The notes: generated by a model from the letters alone, not told the origin. A stretch of 64,000 nucleotides of DNA from Cytobacillus purgationiresistens (GCF_030813235.1 NZ_JAUSUB010000007.1:62001-126000), one strand, 5' to 3'. Numbered from the stretch's first letter, positions 20,601-30,594 are shown. Program-made: numbers and translations.

Positions 20601-21969
20601 TGATTTCACCATCATGGATTTTTACTGCAGCAAGTTCAATAATGGCATCGTACACTGCCGATAATCCTGTCGTTTCTACATCAAAAACCACATAAGTATC
20701 GTCCGTGACTTTTCTGTGGGCATCATTATATGCGATAGGCACACCATCATCCACCAGATTAACTTCAACTCCGTATAAGATCTTTATATCATTTTTCTTC
20801 CCTGCACCAAACGCCTCAGGAAAGGATTGTGCAACTGCATGGTCGGTAATGGCGATTGCCTTGTGGCCCCATTTCTTCGCTTGAGTCACAAGGGAACTGA
20901 CAGAGCTAACTGCATCCATTTGACTCATCGGTGAATGAAGATGAAGCTCTACTCTTTTTTCTCCTTCAGGCGCAGTGTCTTTTCGCTCACTCGGTCTAAT
21001 TTCATTTATATCGTTACCCATCATGATTAAATCACGAACAAATGTATCATTTTGAATGCTCCCTCGAACTTTCAACCACATACCTTTTTTTACATGCTGG
21101 TAAAGTGCAGCATCTTCTTTATCCCTTGAGAACATTTTCACAAGAATTGAACTTGTGTAGTCCGTAATTTTAAAGGTTAACAGCGTTCTCCCACTGCGCA
21201 GCTCTTTTGTCTCTGCAAAGAATACATAGCCTTCTACCGCAACTCTTCGTTCCTCATCGATAATATCAACTAATTTACGATAATCTGCATCATCTTTTAT
21301 TGTTAAACCGACCATCAAAGGACCTTGAGGAATAGCCGCGTCTGAACTATTCGCTTCTGCTGCGGCTTTCTTTTCCATTTCAATGGCTGCTTGAAGTCCG
21401 CGCTCTTGATCCTCTTTTCTCTTAGCTTCTAAAAACTTTTCATATTCTTCATTAGACTCTTCAGCCTTTAATTCAGTATCAATAACGAACGAAGGGAATC
21501 CAAATGCTTGGTAACTGGCTGTAACCAGTTCAGTATATTTATTTTTAATGGATCGGCCTTCCATGTCATTTCTTACCGTAATGACTAATTTATTTCCTCG
21601 TATAGTAGGTATTTGTTCATTTAATAGCTTTAAAATTGGCGGTGAAATGCCCTGTAGCTCATGAACACAGTTATGCCAATAGTCTAGTACAAGCTGTTCA
21701 TTATATTGTTGATCCTCAACTTCAATAGAAAAAGAAGTTCTTGCAATATGTGAAAAGGTTTTCTCCAGCTGAGCGGAAAAACGATTGAAAACACTAGATG
21801 GCAGAATCTGTTGAAACTTAAAAATAAAATGCCATCTCTTTGCTTGTTTTTCAATCATAACCTTATCTATTTGTGCATGTTGAAAATGCTTTACAAACGC
21901 ATCTTCAGTTAATTGCAGCTGTTGGAGCAAGAGTTGGAATCGTTCTTTTTTTCCAATGGATTCACTCAT
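17644..21969 (-). CDS. polC: DNA polymerase III PolC-type, alpha subunit with proofreading exonuclease
   Basis: Main replicative polymerase of firmicutes. The 1441 residues run: N-terminal domain, OB fold (near 235-320), PHP domain start [15 protein letters not shown] (near 340), an inserted DEDD exonuclease beginning [21 protein letters not shown] (near 425), the rest of PHP, then the C-family polymerase core with a zinc-binding [16 protein letters not shown] cluster and [16 protein letters not shown]. Length matches B. subtilis PolC (1437). Start 21969 has GGGAGAGAGAAG upstream. Its own extended -10 promoter lies at 22025-22047; proS upstream is separated by a terminator. Confidence 0.98.
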   Translation of the reverse strand: MSESIGKKERFQLLLQQLQLTEDAFVKHFQHAQIDKVMIEKQAKRWHFIFKFQQILPSSVFNRFSAQLEKTFSHIARTSFSIEVEDQQYNEQLVLDYWHNCVHELQGISPPILKLLNEQIPTIRGNKLVITVRNDMEGRSIKNKYTELVTASYQAFGFPSFVIDTELKAEESNEEYEKFLEAKRKEDQERGLQAAIEMEKKAAAEANSSDAAIPQGPLMVGLTIKDDADYRKLVDIIDEERRVAVEGYVFFAETKELRSGRTLLTFKITDYTSSILVKMFSRDKEDAALYQHVKKGMWLKVRGSIQNDTFVRDLIMMGNDINEIRPSERKDTAPEGEKRVELHLHSPMSQMDAVSSVSSLVTQAKKWGHKAIAITDHAVAQSFPEAFGAGKKNDIKILYGVEVNLVDDGVPIAYNDAHRKVTDDTYVVFDVETTGLSAVYDAIIELAAVKIHDGEIIDRFESFANPHHPLSATTINLTGITDDLVENAPEIEEVLKKFYAWTGDAVLVAHNASFDMGFLNVGYKKIGIGKATNPVVDTLELARFLHPEMKNHRLNTLAKKFDVELTQHHRAIYDAEATGYLLLKMLKSAGEKGIEYHDQFNDNMGQGNAYQRARPFHCTLLAQTEAGLKNLFKLVSISHLEYFYRVPRIPRSVLQKHREGILVGSGCAKGEVFEGMMQKSPEEVEETAQFYDYIEVHPKQVYAPLLEMELVRDERALEEIITNLVKLGEKLELPVTATGNVHYLNPNDKIYRKILVNSQGGANPLNRHNLPDVHFRSTNEMLDAFSFLGSDKAKEIVVENTNKIADMIDSIKPIKDDLYTPKIEGADEEMRTMSYDMAKSIYGEPLPEIVEARLEKELKSIIGHGFAVIYLISHKLVKKSLNDGYLVGSRGSVGSSFVATMTEITEVNPLSPHYVCPDCKHSEFFNDGSVGSGFDLPDKDCPECGQKYRKDGHDIPFETFLGFKGDKVPDIDLNFSGEYQPRAHNYTKQLFGEEYVYRAGTIGTVADKTAFGYVKAYQQDNNLQMRGAEIDRLASGCTGVKRTTGQHPGGIIVVPDYMDIYDFSPIQFPADDRNSEWKTTHFDFHSIHDNLLKLDILGHDDPTVIRMLQDLSGIDPKTIPTDDPEVMKIFSGTESLGVTQEQIMCKTGTLGIPEFGTRFVRQMLEDTKPTTFSELVQISGLSHGTDVWLGNAQELIHNSICTLSEVIGCRDDIMVYLIYQGLEPAFAFKIMESVRKGKGLTEEMEAEMRKNEVPEWYIDSCLKIKYMFPKAHAAAYVLMAVRIAYFKVHHPLMYYAAYFTVRAEDFDIDAMVKGAQAIRSKIDEINAKGLDASTKEKNLLTVMELALEMNERGFNFKKVDLYQSSASEFLIDGTSLIPPFNSIPGLGTNAAFNIVQARGVGEFLSKEDLQKRGKLSKTIIEYLDNHGCLEALPEQNQLSLF

Positions 21970-22024
21970 CTTCTCTCTCCCTTTTTAATAATTTCTTCTG
22001 TCGAATGGTTGCTGAACGGAATTT

Positions 22025-22047
22025 ATTATATCATATTCCCTGCTATT
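22025..22047 (-). promoter_or_regulatory. Extended -10 promoter of polC
   Basis: Minus strand TGATATAAT (TG at 22032-22033, TATAAT at 22025-22030). The -35 is weak (CATAAA/TTCATA at 17-19 bp), as expected for an extended -10 promoter. It lies about 55 bp upstream of the polC start. Confidence 0.5.
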
Positions 22048-22097
22048 TTTATGAACGTTTTAGTTTACAAAACTTAAGGTATTTCCAATTAGAAAAA

Positions 22098-22222
22098 TGC
22101 TAGGCGCCTTACTTACCCTCAGGTATAGCAAAAGACAAGCTTCACTGAAGGGTGTTCTTTTCCTTTCTGGGAGGATTCCCCTAGACCACCCTTGGGGGTA
22201 GGACGCTTGCGCTAGACATTTT
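22098..22222 (-). repeat. Repeat-like intergenic segment, part A (polC-proS gap)
   Basis: A segment with higher GC than its surroundings, containing GGGAGGATTCCCC, CCACCCTTGGGGG and GACGCTTGCGCTAGAC. It has no coding signal. I recall similar strings scattered between genes in several Bacillus genomes; that it is a dispersed repeat here cannot be tested inside one window, as there is one copy. Confidence 0.4.
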
Positions 22223-22257
22223 CCTACCTTATAAAAGTTAAACTTTCTTATCTTATA

Positions 22258-22400
22258 AAAAGGCTGTTTTCGTATACTTTGTTGCTTTTCGCAGGTAGGC
22301 ATTGATTGCCTCTCCAGGTGCTCGCTTTCCGCGGGCGGGCGGTGAGCCTCTTCGTCGCTATGCTCCCGCAGGAGTCTCGCACACCCGTTCCAATCAACTT
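22258..22400 (-). repeat. Repeat-like GC-rich segment, part B (polC-proS gap)
   Basis: Strongly GC-rich against an AT-rich chromosome, with CCGCGGGCGGGCGG, CTCCCGCAGGAG and CGCTTTCCGCGGGC. Similar sequence recurs between genes of many Bacillaceae and often gives rise to spurious small 'hypothetical proteins'; an open frame across it (22060-22425) is of that sort. Classification as a dispersed element is inference from recognition. Confidence 0.5.
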
Positions 22401-22469
22401 TTTTATCCATGGTTTGTCTTATCAAAACCTATGAAAAAATAACAATCTTTTAGAAAAGAGCCTTTTAAA

Positions 22470-22506
22470 AAAAGAAACGGGCTTCATGATTCATGAAACC
22501 CGCCGT
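22470..22506 (-). terminator. Terminator of proS
   Basis: Minus-strand GGGTTTCATGA/TCATGAAGCCC stem followed by GTTTCTTTTTTT, just below the proS stop codon. Confidence 0.85.
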
Positions 22507-22513
22507 TTTAATA

Positions 22514-24214
22514 TTACATAGATATCATTTTGGAAATGGCATCTTGCAATTGGTCAATATGCACTTCTTCCATCTCGCCTGTTTTTCTATCTTTAACCTC
22601 TACAATACCTTCATTTGCTTTCTTGCCGACAGTCACTCTAACTGGAAGACCAATTAAATCTGAATCTGCAAATTTCACACCCGGCCGTTCAATTCGATCA
22701 TCTAATAGCACTTCATATCGTGCTTTTTTAAGTTGGCTGTAAAGTTCCTCAGATAGGTTTGCTTGATCTTGATCTTTCATATTCACTGCAATTAAATGAA
22801 TATGAAATGGCGCGATGTTCGCTGGCCATACAAATCCTTTATCATCGTTATACTGTTCTGCCACGGCTGCCATTACACGGGACACACCAATGCCATAACA
22901 TCCCATAATCATGGGCTTTGCTCTGCCGTTTTCATCCAAAATCGTTGCATTCATTGCTTCACTGTACCTTGTTCCAAGCTTGAATATATGGCCTACTTCA
23001 ATTCCTTCAGCAAATTTGATTACACCTTGTCCATCTGGAGAAGGATCTCCTGGTAAGATAAAGCGTAAATCCTCAAAGCGATTAACTTTAAAGTCTCTTT
23101 CAGGATTCACATTGGTAAAATGAAAACCTTCTTCATTTGCACCGCAAACACCATTTACGAGAGCTTTTACCGCGTGGTCAGCAACGATTTCAATGTTTTC
23201 AACACCAATCGGACCTAGCGAGCCTACTGCACAGCCTAGAATTTTCTTAGTCTCTTCCGCTCCCGCTAGATCAACCGAATCAACTTCTAATAAATTCTTG
23301 AGTTTAATATCATTTACTTCATGATCACCGCGAACAAGTACAAGTACATATTGATCATCCGCTCTAAATAATAAAGTTTTTATGCATTGTTCCGCTGAAA
23401 CGCTTAAATAGGAGCAAATGTCTTCAATCGTTTTTTGGTTTTCTGTTTGAACTTTTGTCAGTTCTCTTTGCTCTTCACTTCGCTGCTCATACTTCGTGAC
23501 AACTGGTGCCATCTCAATATTAGCTGCATAATTGGAAGTATCAGAATAAGCGATTGTATCTTCACCTACATCAGAGAGTACCATGAACTCATGCGTATCT
23601 TTCCCGCCCATTGCACCTGAATCAGCAATGACCGCTCTAAAATTCAAGTTAGCTCTTGTAAAGATATTCGAGTAGGCTTGATAGAATTTATCATATGTTT
23701 CGTCTAAGCTTTCTGGTGATGCATGGAAAGAATAGGCATCCTTCATAATAAACTCTCTACCTCTTAATAAGCCAAATCGAGGGCGCTTCTCATCGCGAAA
23801 CTTCGTTTGTATTTGATAAAGCGAAAGCGGCAAGCGTTTATAGGATTTGACTTCGTCTCTCACTAAACTAGTAATGACTTCTTCATGTGTTGGCCCTAAT
23901 GCAAACTCACGCTGATGCCGGTCCTTCATTCTCATCAATTCTGAACCGTAAGTGTACCAGCGGCCGGATTCTTGCCAAAGCTCTGCTTGTTGAAGAGCTG
24001 GCATTAACAATTCCGTTGCTCCAGCATGATCTAATTCTTCTCTGATGATCTTTTCAATATTTTGCAGAACTCTGCGAGCAAGCGGTAAATAACTATAGAT
24101 TCCGCTGGCGTTTTGCCTCATATATCCTGCTCTTAATAATAGTTGATGGCTTCTGACTTCTGCATCTGCAGGGTTTTCTCTTAGTGTAGGAATAAGCGAC
24201 ATACTCTGTTTCAT
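22514..24214 (-). CDS. proS: Prolyl-tRNA synthetase (bacterial type)
   Basis: Class II aminoacyl-tRNA synthetase charging tRNA-Pro. It begins [19 protein letters not shown], with [24 protein letters not shown] (motif 1 region), [27 protein letters not shown] (motif 2), an inserted editing domain over about 225-400, and [14 protein letters not shown] (motif 3). The 566 residues are full length. AGGGGTGCTAATAG precedes the ATG. It follows rasP after a 134-bp gap containing a large hairpin; I see no T-box leader. Confidence 0.97.
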   Translation of the reverse strand: MKQSMSLIPTLRENPADAEVRSHQLLLRAGYMRQNASGIYSYLPLARRVLQNIEKIIREELDHAGATELLMPALQQAELWQESGRWYTYGSELMRMKDRHQREFALGPTHEEVITSLVRDEVKSYKRLPLSLYQIQTKFRDEKRPRFGLLRGREFIMKDAYSFHASPESLDETYDKFYQAYSNIFTRANLNFRAVIADSGAMGGKDTHEFMVLSDVGEDTIAYSDTSNYAANIEMAPVVTKYEQRSEEQRELTKVQTENQKTIEDICSYLSVSAEQCIKTLLFRADDQYVLVLVRGDHEVNDIKLKNLLEVDSVDLAGAEETKKILGCAVGSLGPIGVENIEIVADHAVKALVNGVCGANEEGFHFTNVNPERDFKVNRFEDLRFILPGDPSPDGQGVIKFAEGIEVGHIFKLGTRYSEAMNATILDENGRAKPMIMGCYGIGVSRVMAAVAEQYNDDKGFVWPANIAPFHIHLIAVNMKDQDQANLSEELYSQLKKARYEVLLDDRIERPGVKFADSDLIGLPVRVTVGKKANEGIVEVKDRKTGEMEEVHIDQLQDAISKMISM

Positions 24215-24250
24215 CTATTAGCACCCCTATTTTCTTATTATCAATATCAA

Positions 24251-24292
24251 GGCTCAGATTCCATATCCATTAATCGGATTGGAACCTGAGCC
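24251..24292 (-). other. Long hairpin between rasP and proS
   Basis: Minus-strand arms GGCTCAGGTTCCAATCC and GGATATGGAATCTGAGCC pair almost throughout around a 7-base loop. No T tract follows, so it is unlikely to be a good terminator; it could be an mRNA-processing or stabilising structure 37 bp before proS. Confidence 0.5.
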
Positions 24293-24348
24293 ACATTTAT
24301 AAATTTTTCTTTTTGCTTAAAAGACTCGTGGGCAAAGTTTCATCTTTC

Positions 24349-25614
24349 TTATAAGAAAAATCTTTGAATATCGTTCCATGTAACGACGAGCATGAGCAGC
24401 ATGAGTAGAGCAAATCCGATAAAGTGAACCATTCCTTCTTTTTGACGGTCTACCGGCTTTCCTCTTATCCCCTCAATAGCGAAGAACATTAGTCTGCCTC
24501 CATCAAGTGCTGGAATAGGCAAGAGGTTCATAATTCCAAGGTTAATACTTAAGATGCCTGCCCATTTCATTAAATAATAAATTCCAGATTGAGCGACCGT
24601 ATCCACGGAAACATATATCCCAACCGGGCCAGATAAGGCATCAATTGTAAATTGCCCAGAGACTAATTTACCTAGAATAATAAAGATTTCCTTCGTCCAT
24701 AAATAAGTCTCTTCCGCACCGTAAACAACAGCTTTCAATGGATTTTTTTCCATTGGGCTATAAACTCCAATGACGCCAATACTATCGCCTTCTTCAACTT
24801 CTTGTACTTTTGGTGTTACCGGGATAGAAAGCTCTTCACCATTACGTTCAACATGGAATTCAAGCTCATTCTCCGGGTTTTGACGAATGATTTCTACAAC
24901 ATCCTGCCAGCTGGATATTTCAGCACCTGCTACGCTTTGAACAATATCGCCTTCTTTTAATCCCGATTCTAGCGCAGCGCCATCAGGAGTCAATTGCCCT
25001 AACTCAGGGTCGTTAGAAGGCATCCCTTGTAAAATGGCAATGATAACAAATACCACAAACGCTAAAATAAAGTTCATCATCGGGCCTGCAAATATGGCCA
25101 TTGTTCTTTGACCTAATGTTTTAGAAGCAAATTGACGGTCATAAGGAGCGATTAATGTTTCATTCCCGTCCTCAACAAGCACTGCACGGTTGTTTATTGG
25201 GAATGTTTGCAGTTGCTCATCATCTTCCCCTTCTACATAACCTTTAATGAACAGCTTATGCTCGATATCAGCTTGCTCGACTTCTATAATTCTTGCATTC
25301 GGATATTTATCTTTATTATTTAAAATTATTTTTTGAACTTCATTTTGATCATTTAATTGTAATCCAACTCGATAGCCTGGTTTAATATCAACCATTTCGG
25401 GGTCTTCTCCGGCCATCCTGACATATCCGCCAATAGGAAGTAAACGGATCGTATATAGCGTGTCATTTTTTGTGAATGAGAACACTTTCGGACCCATTCC
25501 AATTGCGAACTCCCGACATAAAATACCTGCTCTTTTTGCGAAAATTAAATGCCCTAATTCATGAAAAAAAACGAGTGCCCCAAAAATTATGATAAAGGCT
25601 ATAACTGTACTCAA
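24349..25614 (-). CDS. rasP: Site-2 intramembrane zinc metalloprotease RasP/RseP
   Basis: Membrane protease that completes regulated intramembrane proteolysis, for instance of anti-sigma factor RsiW and of FtsL in B. subtilis. In 421 residues the active site HELGH is at 18-22 in the first transmembrane helix, a PDZ domain follows near 200-275 (SGLKEGDIVQSVAGAEISSW), and the third zinc ligand region is NLLPIPALDGGRL near 370. The start is TTG at 25614 with AAGGTGGTTAGATC before it. Neighbours dxr and proS match B. subtilis order. Confidence 0.96.
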   Translation of the reverse strand: MSTVIAFIIIFGALVFFHELGHLIFAKRAGILCREFAIGMGPKVFSFTKNDTLYTIRLLPIGGYVRMAGEDPEMVDIKPGYRVGLQLNDQNEVQKIILNNKDKYPNARIIEVEQADIEHKLFIKGYVEGEDDEQLQTFPINNRAVLVEDGNETLIAPYDRQFASKTLGQRTMAIFAGPMMNFILAFVVFVIIAILQGMPSNDPELGQLTPDGAALESGLKEGDIVQSVAGAEISSWQDVVEIIRQNPENELEFHVERNGEELSIPVTPKVQEVEEGDSIGVIGVYSPMEKNPLKAVVYGAEETYLWTKEIFIILGKLVSGQFTIDALSGPVGIYVSVDTVAQSGIYYLMKWAGILSINLGIMNLLPIPALDGGRLMFFAIEGIRGKPVDRQKEGMVHFIGFALLMLLMLVVTWNDIQRFFL

Positions 25615-25681
25615 GATCTAACCACCTTTTTTAAAGTTTAAAAACAGGTATTCTTTTTTGACCAATATTTTAAACCTTCTT

Positions 25682-26824
25682 TTATAGAAGCGAGTTTACC
25701 AATCCTCTTGTTTCCGCATCAATTTCTTGAATTTCAGCAAGATTAGGGTGATAGATTGGATTATGCTTTTCTAACGCACTCTCTATTAAGTCTTCAATTT
25801 GCAAAAAGGAAATTTTATCCTCCAAAAACGCTGCAACTGCTGCTTCATTGGCAGCATTCAATACTGTAGGCATCGTTCCACCGACTTTACCTGCCTCATA
25901 AGCTAGTTTTAAACAGTGAAATCTTTCAAAGTCCATTTCTTTAAAATGGAGTTTACCAATCTCTGCTAAATTCAATCGATTTGAAGAGTGAAGGGGGAGC
26001 CTGTCCGGATAGGTTAAAGCATATTGAATAGGCACTCTCATATCTGGGGTTCCAAGTTGTGCAATGACGCTGCTGTCATGAAATTCCACCATTGAATGAA
26101 TAATACTTTCATCATGCAAAAGAACATCTATTTTTTCATATGGCAAGGAAAATAACCAATGAGCTTCTATTACCTCTAAGCCTTTATTCATCATTGAAGC
26201 TGAATCAATCGTGATTTTTGCCCCCATTGCCCAATTGGGATGATTCAATGCTTCCGTTACGCTTACATTTTTGAGCTCGTCTCTTGATTTATTTCTGAAA
26301 CTTCCACCTGATGCAGTAATGATGAGTCTTTCAATATTTTTCTCTCTTTCACCCTGAAGCGCTTGAAAGATTGCAGAATGTTCACTATCGACCGGTAAAA
26401 GAGAAACACCATTGCTTTTCGCAGCTTCCATCACGAGGTGACCAGCTGTAACAAGTGTCTCTTTATTGGCAATCGCAATTGTTTTCTTTTCTTCAATTGC
26501 TTGTAGTGTGGGTTCCAGTCCTACACTACCAAGAACTGCATTTACCACAACGGTTGAGCGATGATACACGGCAACCTCTGTTAATCCATGCTGTCCATAT
26601 GTAAATGTTATGCCTGGAAATTCTGCTTTAAGCATATCTGCTGAATTTTTTTCTGCTAAAGATACGAGTTCAGGCTGAAATTCAGCAATTATTTTTCTGG
26701 CTAACTCAATGTTTTTCCCAACTGAGAATGCAGCTAGCCTAAATTCTTCTGGGTGCTGTTTAATGACATCTAAGGTTTGTGTGCCAATTGAACCAGTTGC
26801 TCCCATTAAACTAATATGTTTCAA
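25682..26824 (-). CDS. dxr: 1-deoxy-D-xylulose 5-phosphate reductoisomerase
   Basis: Second enzyme of the MEP isoprenoid pathway, making MEP with NADPH. NADPH-binding GATGSIG at residues 8-14, ANKETLV near 120, [13 protein letters not shown] (metal/substrate site) near 145-157, and [13 protein letters not shown] and [15 protein letters not shown] in the catalytic region; 380 residues. The start is TTG at 26824, 10 bases after GAGGAG. Neighbouring uppS and cdsA use products of isoprenoid and lipid metabolism, so the cluster serves envelope synthesis. Confidence 0.96.
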   Translation of the reverse strand: MKHISLMGATGSIGTQTLDVIKQHPEEFRLAAFSVGKNIELARKIIAEFQPELVSLAEKNSADMLKAEFPGITFTYGQHGLTEVAVYHRSTVVVNAVLGSVGLEPTLQAIEEKKTIAIANKETLVTAGHLVMEAAKSNGVSLLPVDSEHSAIFQALQGEREKNIERLIITASGGSFRNKSRDELKNVSVTEALNHPNWAMGAKITIDSASMMNKGLEVIEAHWLFSLPYEKIDVLLHDESIIHSMVEFHDSSVIAQLGTPDMRVPIQYALTYPDRLPLHSSNRLNLAEIGKLHFKEMDFERFHCLKLAYEAGKVGGTMPTVLNAANEAAVAAFLEDKISFLQIEDLIESALEKHNPIYHPNLAEIQEIDAETRGLVNSLL

Positions 26825-26902
26825 TTCGTTTCATCTCCTCTTAAAGCGACGATCCCTTTTAATAAAGCAAAGGCACCCTTTACACGAAAGTTTTATATGA
26901 GC

Positions 26903-27697
26903 TTAGATCAAATGCAAAATATGAAGCAGTGGCCAAACAAAAAGTAAGCTATCGAACCGATCTAGTATTCCACCGTGACCCGGTAAAATATTTCCGGAAT
27001 CTTTCACACCGTAATGGCGTTTAAATGCAGATTCAGCGAGATCACCAATCTGACCGAATACTGATAAAATAATTGTAATAACCGTCAGTTGAAGCAAGGT
27101 TGCATCAATTTCTGTAAATACAGCAAATAGTATTGCCACGACGAGAGCACTAGCTACTCCACCCAATGACCCTTCTACTGTTTTGTTTGGACTAATTTCT
27201 GGCCAAAGCTTTCTTTTTCCGAAGGACTTCCCAATAAAGTAAGCCCCTGAATCAGTAGCCCAAATGATAAATAAGGAATAAAAGATAAATGTTAATCCAT
27301 TCACCGCTTCTCTCGTTTCAAAGAAATAATGAAACCCTAACCCTATGTATATTGTAGAAAGAATCGTAAATGCCACATCATCATATGTAAAACGATTTTT
27401 CGATATTACTGAATATGTAAGTAATAAAAGCCCACCTATAAGCAAAAAATCCATTTTTGAAAAGTTCATATCGGTCAGAACATATTCATATTGCTTAGGC
27501 AGTAATAACAGCCAAAGAAGCAATAATGATATAATTCCTGGGATGGAAAACATGCCATGTTTGCGCATTCTCATGAGTTCAAATAAGCCTACTGTGGCAA
27601 GAAAATAAGCCAGAATCATGAGAGGTACTCCTCCTAGTATGACAAGTGGGATCAAAATTGCTACAAAAATAATCGCTGTAATAATTCTCTGTTTCAT
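26903..27697 (-). CDS. cdsA: Phosphatidate cytidylyltransferase
   Basis: Integral membrane enzyme making CDP-diacylglycerol from phosphatidate and CTP for phospholipid synthesis. The 264 residues contain about seven hydrophobic segments and end with the CdsA signature region GDLAESAFKRHYGVKDSG followed by LPGHGGILDRFDS. The start ATG at 27697 follows AAGGTG. Directly downstream of uppS (19-bp gap), so the two are co-transcribed. Confidence 0.96.
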   Translation of the reverse strand: MKQRIITAIIFVAILIPLVILGGVPLMILAYFLATVGLFELMRMRKHGMFSIPGIISLLLLWLLLLPKQYEYVLTDMNFSKMDFLLIGGLLLLTYSVISKNRFTYDDVAFTILSTIYIGLGFHYFFETREAVNGLTFIFYSLFIIWATDSGAYFIGKSFGKRKLWPEISPNKTVEGSLGGVASALVVAILFAVFTEIDATLLQLTVITIILSVFGQIGDLAESAFKRHYGVKDSGNILPGHGGILDRFDSLLFVWPLLHILHLI

Positions 27698-27716
27698 TTC
27701 TTATTCAACACCTTTA

Positions 27717-28493
27717 TTAAACTCCTCCAAAGCGCCTTTGACGCTTTTGAAATACTTCAACTGCCTCGGCAAAGTGATTTTCATTAAAATCTGGCCACAA
27801 TACATCTGTAAACCAAAATTCTGAATACGCTAGCTGCCATAGCATGAAATTACTTAAACGTATTTCTCCACTTGTCCGAATTAATAAATCTGGATCGGAC
27901 ATTCCATCCGTCATGAGATAGGAAGAAAATACTTCTTCTGTAAGTTGTTCTTCATCTATTATACCACTTCTACTATCTGTTAAGACATGCTTAACAGCTT
28001 CAAGGATTTCTGCTCTGCTCCCATAATTCATAGCGAAATTCAAAACCAAGCCATCGTTATGTTTGGTCGCTTCAATTGCTTTCTCTATAGAATTCAACGT
28101 GAATTTTGGCAAAAAGTCTTTGTTGCCCATCATGCGCACCTGAACATTTTCTTGGACTAATTCAGGTAGGAAAGTTCCTAAGAATTCTTCAGGGAGCTTC
28201 ATAAGAAAGTCAACTTCCATTTTCGGCCTTTTCCAATTTTCTGTTGAAAAGGCATATAAAGTTAACGTCTTTACCCCTAGGTTATTAGCGAATCTGGTTA
28301 TTTTTCGAACAACCTTCATCCCTTCATGATGCCCTGCAACTCTTGGTAATGACCTTTTCTTTGCCCATCGTCCATTTCCATCCATTATAATCGCGACATG
28401 TGAAGGAACCTGTTGTTCCTTTAGCTTTATGATTCTTTCTTGGAGATCAGAAGAATCAATATTATTCTTCCAAAGCTTCATTTTATCAAACAT
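27717..28493 (-). CDS. uppS: Undecaprenyl diphosphate synthase (cis-prenyltransferase)
   Basis: Extends FPP with IPP to C55 undecaprenyl diphosphate, the carrier for peptidoglycan and teichoic acid precursors. IIMDGNGRWAKKRSLPRVAGH carries the catalytic aspartate (Asp38 in my numbering), followed by LTLYAFSTENWKRP and the C-terminal DLLIRTSGEIRLSNFMLWQLAY. I chose the ATG at 28493, preceded by AAAGGAGCATTCAA, giving 258 residues. A good sigma-A promoter at 28709-28737 gives a leader of about 210 bases. Confidence 0.96.
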   Translation of the reverse strand: MFDKMKLWKNNIDSSDLQERIIKLKEQQVPSHVAIIMDGNGRWAKKRSLPRVAGHHEGMKVVRKITRFANNLGVKTLTLYAFSTENWKRPKMEVDFLMKLPEEFLGTFLPELVQENVQVRMMGNKDFLPKFTLNSIEKAIEATKHNDGLVLNFAMNYGSRAEILEAVKHVLTDSRSGIIDEEQLTEEVFSSYLMTDGMSDPDLLIRTSGEIRLSNFMLWQLAYSEFWFTDVLWPDFNENHFAEAVEVFQKRQRRFGGV

Positions 28494-28708
28494 TTGAATG
28501 CTCCTTTTAAATAGGTTGCCCCTCATTCCAATGTAAAGCTTGTTAGAATCAGACCACTATAGCTTTACCGGTATTAGAATGATATTTGCTGTTCAAGAGG
28601 ACCTCTGTCTATATCCCAACGAAACCTATTTACCTTTCCTATGTTCTCTCGAAGGTCTTAATATAAAGCGATTAGTTTACAATCGACTTATCCATTTATT
28701 ATATATTC

Positions 28709-28737
28709 ATTATAGGTAAAAAAAACCAATCTATCAA
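28709..28737 (-). promoter_or_regulatory. Sigma-A promoter of uppS-cdsA-dxr-rasP
   Basis: Minus strand TTGATA (28732-28737), 17-bp spacer, perfect TATAAT (28709-28714). It is the strongest promoter match in the window, about 215 bp upstream of uppS. Confidence 0.75.
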
Positions 28738-28749
28738 TGGAGAATTCAA

Positions 28750-28902
28750 GTGATTCGTGTAAATGCATTACGAAACGCATGTAACGAAACATTTTATCAA
28801 TATATTAAACGACCTTCCAAACAACATGAATTCATACCTGATAAATATAGAATGATGCATGAAAATTTTACATGCATTCCATTTATTTTATCGATACAAT
28901 AA
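28750..28902 (+). CDS. Possible 50-residue plus-strand ORF (doubtful)
   Basis: GTG start with TGGAG 8 bases upstream, reading (M)IRVNALRNACNETFYQYIK to IPFILSIQ before TAA; a weak plus-strand promoter (TTTACA-18-TATATA, 28676-28705) lies at a suitable distance. Against it: it would be the only plus-strand gene in 64 kb, it resembles no family I know, and the uppS promoter overlaps its upstream region. Likely fortuitous, but the open frame and initiation signals coincide. Confidence 0.2.
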   Translation: MIRVNALRNACNETFYQYIKRPSKQHEFIPDKYRMMHENFTCIPFILSIQ

Positions 28903-29082
28903 TCAAGAATCTTTGAAAAGCTAACTCATTTTTTACATGTAAAATTCACATGATAATATCATACCAAAAAAACATATAGATAGCTCTAAAAAGCCTATAA
29001 GTTTGGAAAAATATATTGAAGCTAATTGCTCTCTGTCCATTTCCGAGAGACAAATGGGGGCATCAAAGGATCTATCCATTTT

Positions 29083-29113
29083 AAAAAAACCCCCTAAGTT
29101 TGTTAGAGGGTTT
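29083..29113 (-). terminator. Terminator of frr
   Basis: Minus-strand AACCCTCTAA/TTAGGGGGTT stem followed by TTTTT, 20 bp after the frr stop. Confidence 0.88.
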
Positions 29114-29133
29114 ATTTTATATTTACGTTTAAC

Positions 29134-29691
29134 TTATACTTCAAGTATTTCTTTTTCTTTATCTTTTGTAATACTATCAACCTTAGCAATAAATTCGTCT
29201 GTAGTCTTTTGAATATCATCTGAGAATCCACGTAAATCATCTTCAGTAATATCGCCATTCTTTTCAAGTTTCTTCAGGTCATCATTACCATCGCGACGAA
29301 TATTGCGAACTGCGACTTTAGCTTCCTCAGATTCTTTTCTAACGATTTTAACCAAGTCTTTGCGGCGCTCTTCCGTCAACTGAGGAATGGATAATCTGAT
29401 TAGATTTCCATCATTAGTTGGCGTAAGCCCAATATCTGATTTCAGGATTGCTTTTTCAATTTCTCCTAGCACTGATTTATCATAGGGTTGAATAACGAGC
29501 AAGCGTGCTTCAGGCACTGATACACCCGCTAATTGATTGATTGGCGTTGGCGCTCCATAATACTCAACAGTGATTCTGTCTAGAAGTGAAGCGTTTGCTT
29601 TTCCGGCACGGATACTTGCTAGTTCACGTGTATAAGCTTGGATTGCTTTTGTCATTCTTTCTTTAACATTAGCAATGATCGTTTGTGGCAT
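29134..29691 (-). CDS. frr: Ribosome recycling factor
   Basis: With EF-G, splits post-termination ribosomes. The 185 residues have the RRF pattern: [18 protein letters not shown] segment (residues 34-48), [49 protein letters not shown], and a coiled-coil C-terminus. The start overlaps the pyrH stop by one base (TAATG), so translation is coupled to pyrH. It ends the short pyrH-frr unit, closed by a strong terminator. Confidence 0.97.
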   Translation of the reverse strand: MPQTIIANVKERMTKAIQAYTRELASIRAGKANASLLDRITVEYYGAPTPINQLAGVSVPEARLLVIQPYDKSVLGEIEKAILKSDIGLTPTNDGNLIRLSIPQLTEERRKDLVKIVRKESEEAKVAVRNIRRDGNDDLKKLEKNGDITEDDLRGFSDDIQKTTDEFIAKVDSITKDKEKEILEV

Positions 29692-30416
29692 TATTTTTTC
29701 CCCCTTACGATTGTTCCGATTGGCTCACCCAAAACGGCGCGATTAATATTTCCTTGCTCCATAATTGAGAAGACAATCAGTGGAATATTATTATCCATAC
29801 ATAGAGAAGATGCAGTCGAATCCATTACTGCTAAGCCTTCTTTAATAACATCTAAATACGTCAGTTCATCATATTTCTTAGCGTCTTTATCAATACGTGG
29901 ATCGGCAGAGTATACCCCGTCCACATTATTTTTCGCCATTAAGATTACTTCCGCTTCAATCTCAGCGGCACGTAATGCTGCAGTTGTATCTGTAGAGAAA
30001 TATGGATTACCTGTTCCAGCTGCAAATATAACCACACGTTTTTTCTCTAGATGACGAATTGCTTTTCTTCGAATATAGGGTTCTGCAACCTGTCTCATTT
30101 CTATCGATGTTTGCACTCTTGTTTCAATGCCAAGCTGTTCAAGACTATCTTGAAGTGCCAAGGAATTCATAACCGTTGCAAGCATGCCCATATAATCTGC
30201 ATTTGCGCGATCCATGCCCATTTCTTCACCGATTTTACCACGCCAAATATTTCCCCCACCTACAACTACTGCGACTTCAACGTCGAGTTCAGCTAGATCT
30301 TTTACTTGGTTTGCAACCGATTTAATTACGGATGGGTTGATTCCGAATCCTTGCTCTCCGGCTAAAGCCTCACCACTTAACTTTAAGACAACACGTTTGT
30401 ATTTAGGGCTGCTCAT
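29691..30416 (-). CDS. pyrH: Uridylate kinase
   Basis: Phosphorylates UMP to UDP (amino-acid-kinase fold, bacterial hexameric type). [20 protein letters not shown] at the N-terminus, [10 protein letters not shown] near 55, [19 protein letters not shown], and [20 protein letters not shown] are diagnostic; 241 residues. The ATG at 30416 follows TTATGGAGGTTCAT. It lies between tsf, from which a terminator separates it, and frr. The leader contains a stem CCAGCAC/GTGCTGG at 30448-30484. Confidence 0.97.
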   Translation of the reverse strand: MSSPKYKRVVLKLSGEALAGEQGFGINPSVIKSVANQVKDLAELDVEVAVVVGGGNIWRGKIGEEMGMDRANADYMGMLATVMNSLALQDSLEQLGIETRVQTSIEMRQVAEPYIRRKAIRHLEKKRVVIFAAGTGNPYFSTDTTAALRAAEIEAEVILMAKNNVDGVYSADPRIDKDAKKYDELTYLDVIKEGLAVMDSTASSLCMDNNIPLIVFSIMEQGNINRAVLGEPIGTIVRGKK

Positions 30417-30447
30417 ATGAACCTCCATAATTAAGTTTAGAGAGCAG

Positions 30448-30484
30448 CCAGCACAATTCTTTTACCACTTCATCATCGTGCTGG
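30448..30484 (-). other. Hairpin in the pyrH leader
   Basis: Seven-bp GC-rich arms CCAGCAC and GTGCTGG enclose a 23-base loop about 30 bp upstream of pyrH. No T tract; possible mRNA structure or operator. Function unknown. Confidence 0.3.
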
Positions 30485-30540
30485 GGCTCATTTACATTGA
30501 AACTATCATTTTGACCTCGTTAAATAGCGAGTTTTCTCTG

Positions 30541-30568
30541 AAAAACAGGGAACACACTGTGTTCCCCG
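30541..30568 (-). terminator. Terminator of tsf
   Basis: Minus-strand GGGAACACA/TGTGTTCCC stem followed by TGTTTTTC, about 27 bp below the tsf stop. Confidence 0.85.
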
Positions 30569-30594
30569 TTGAAGTTATTTATTGTTGTTTAAGC

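Larger units (their letters stand above)
28494..29082. other. Long gene-poor gap between frr and uppS
   Basis: AT-rich gap of about 590 bp. It holds the uppS promoter (28709-28737, minus), a near-palindrome ATGCATG-N9-CATGCAT (28855-28877), a small stem TCTCT/AGAGA at 29030-29050, and a short plus-strand ORF at 28750-28902 of doubtful status. I see no known riboswitch class. Confidence 0.5.

Noticed and set aside
22060..22425. 121-codon minus-strand open frame between polC and proS
   Set aside because: It runs through the GC-rich repeat-like block, has no ribosome-binding site or family resemblance, and overlaps the polC promoter.
24215..24348. T-box leader upstream of proS
   Set aside because: The 134-bp gap has a hairpin but no T-box consensus, specifier loop or antiterminator pair.
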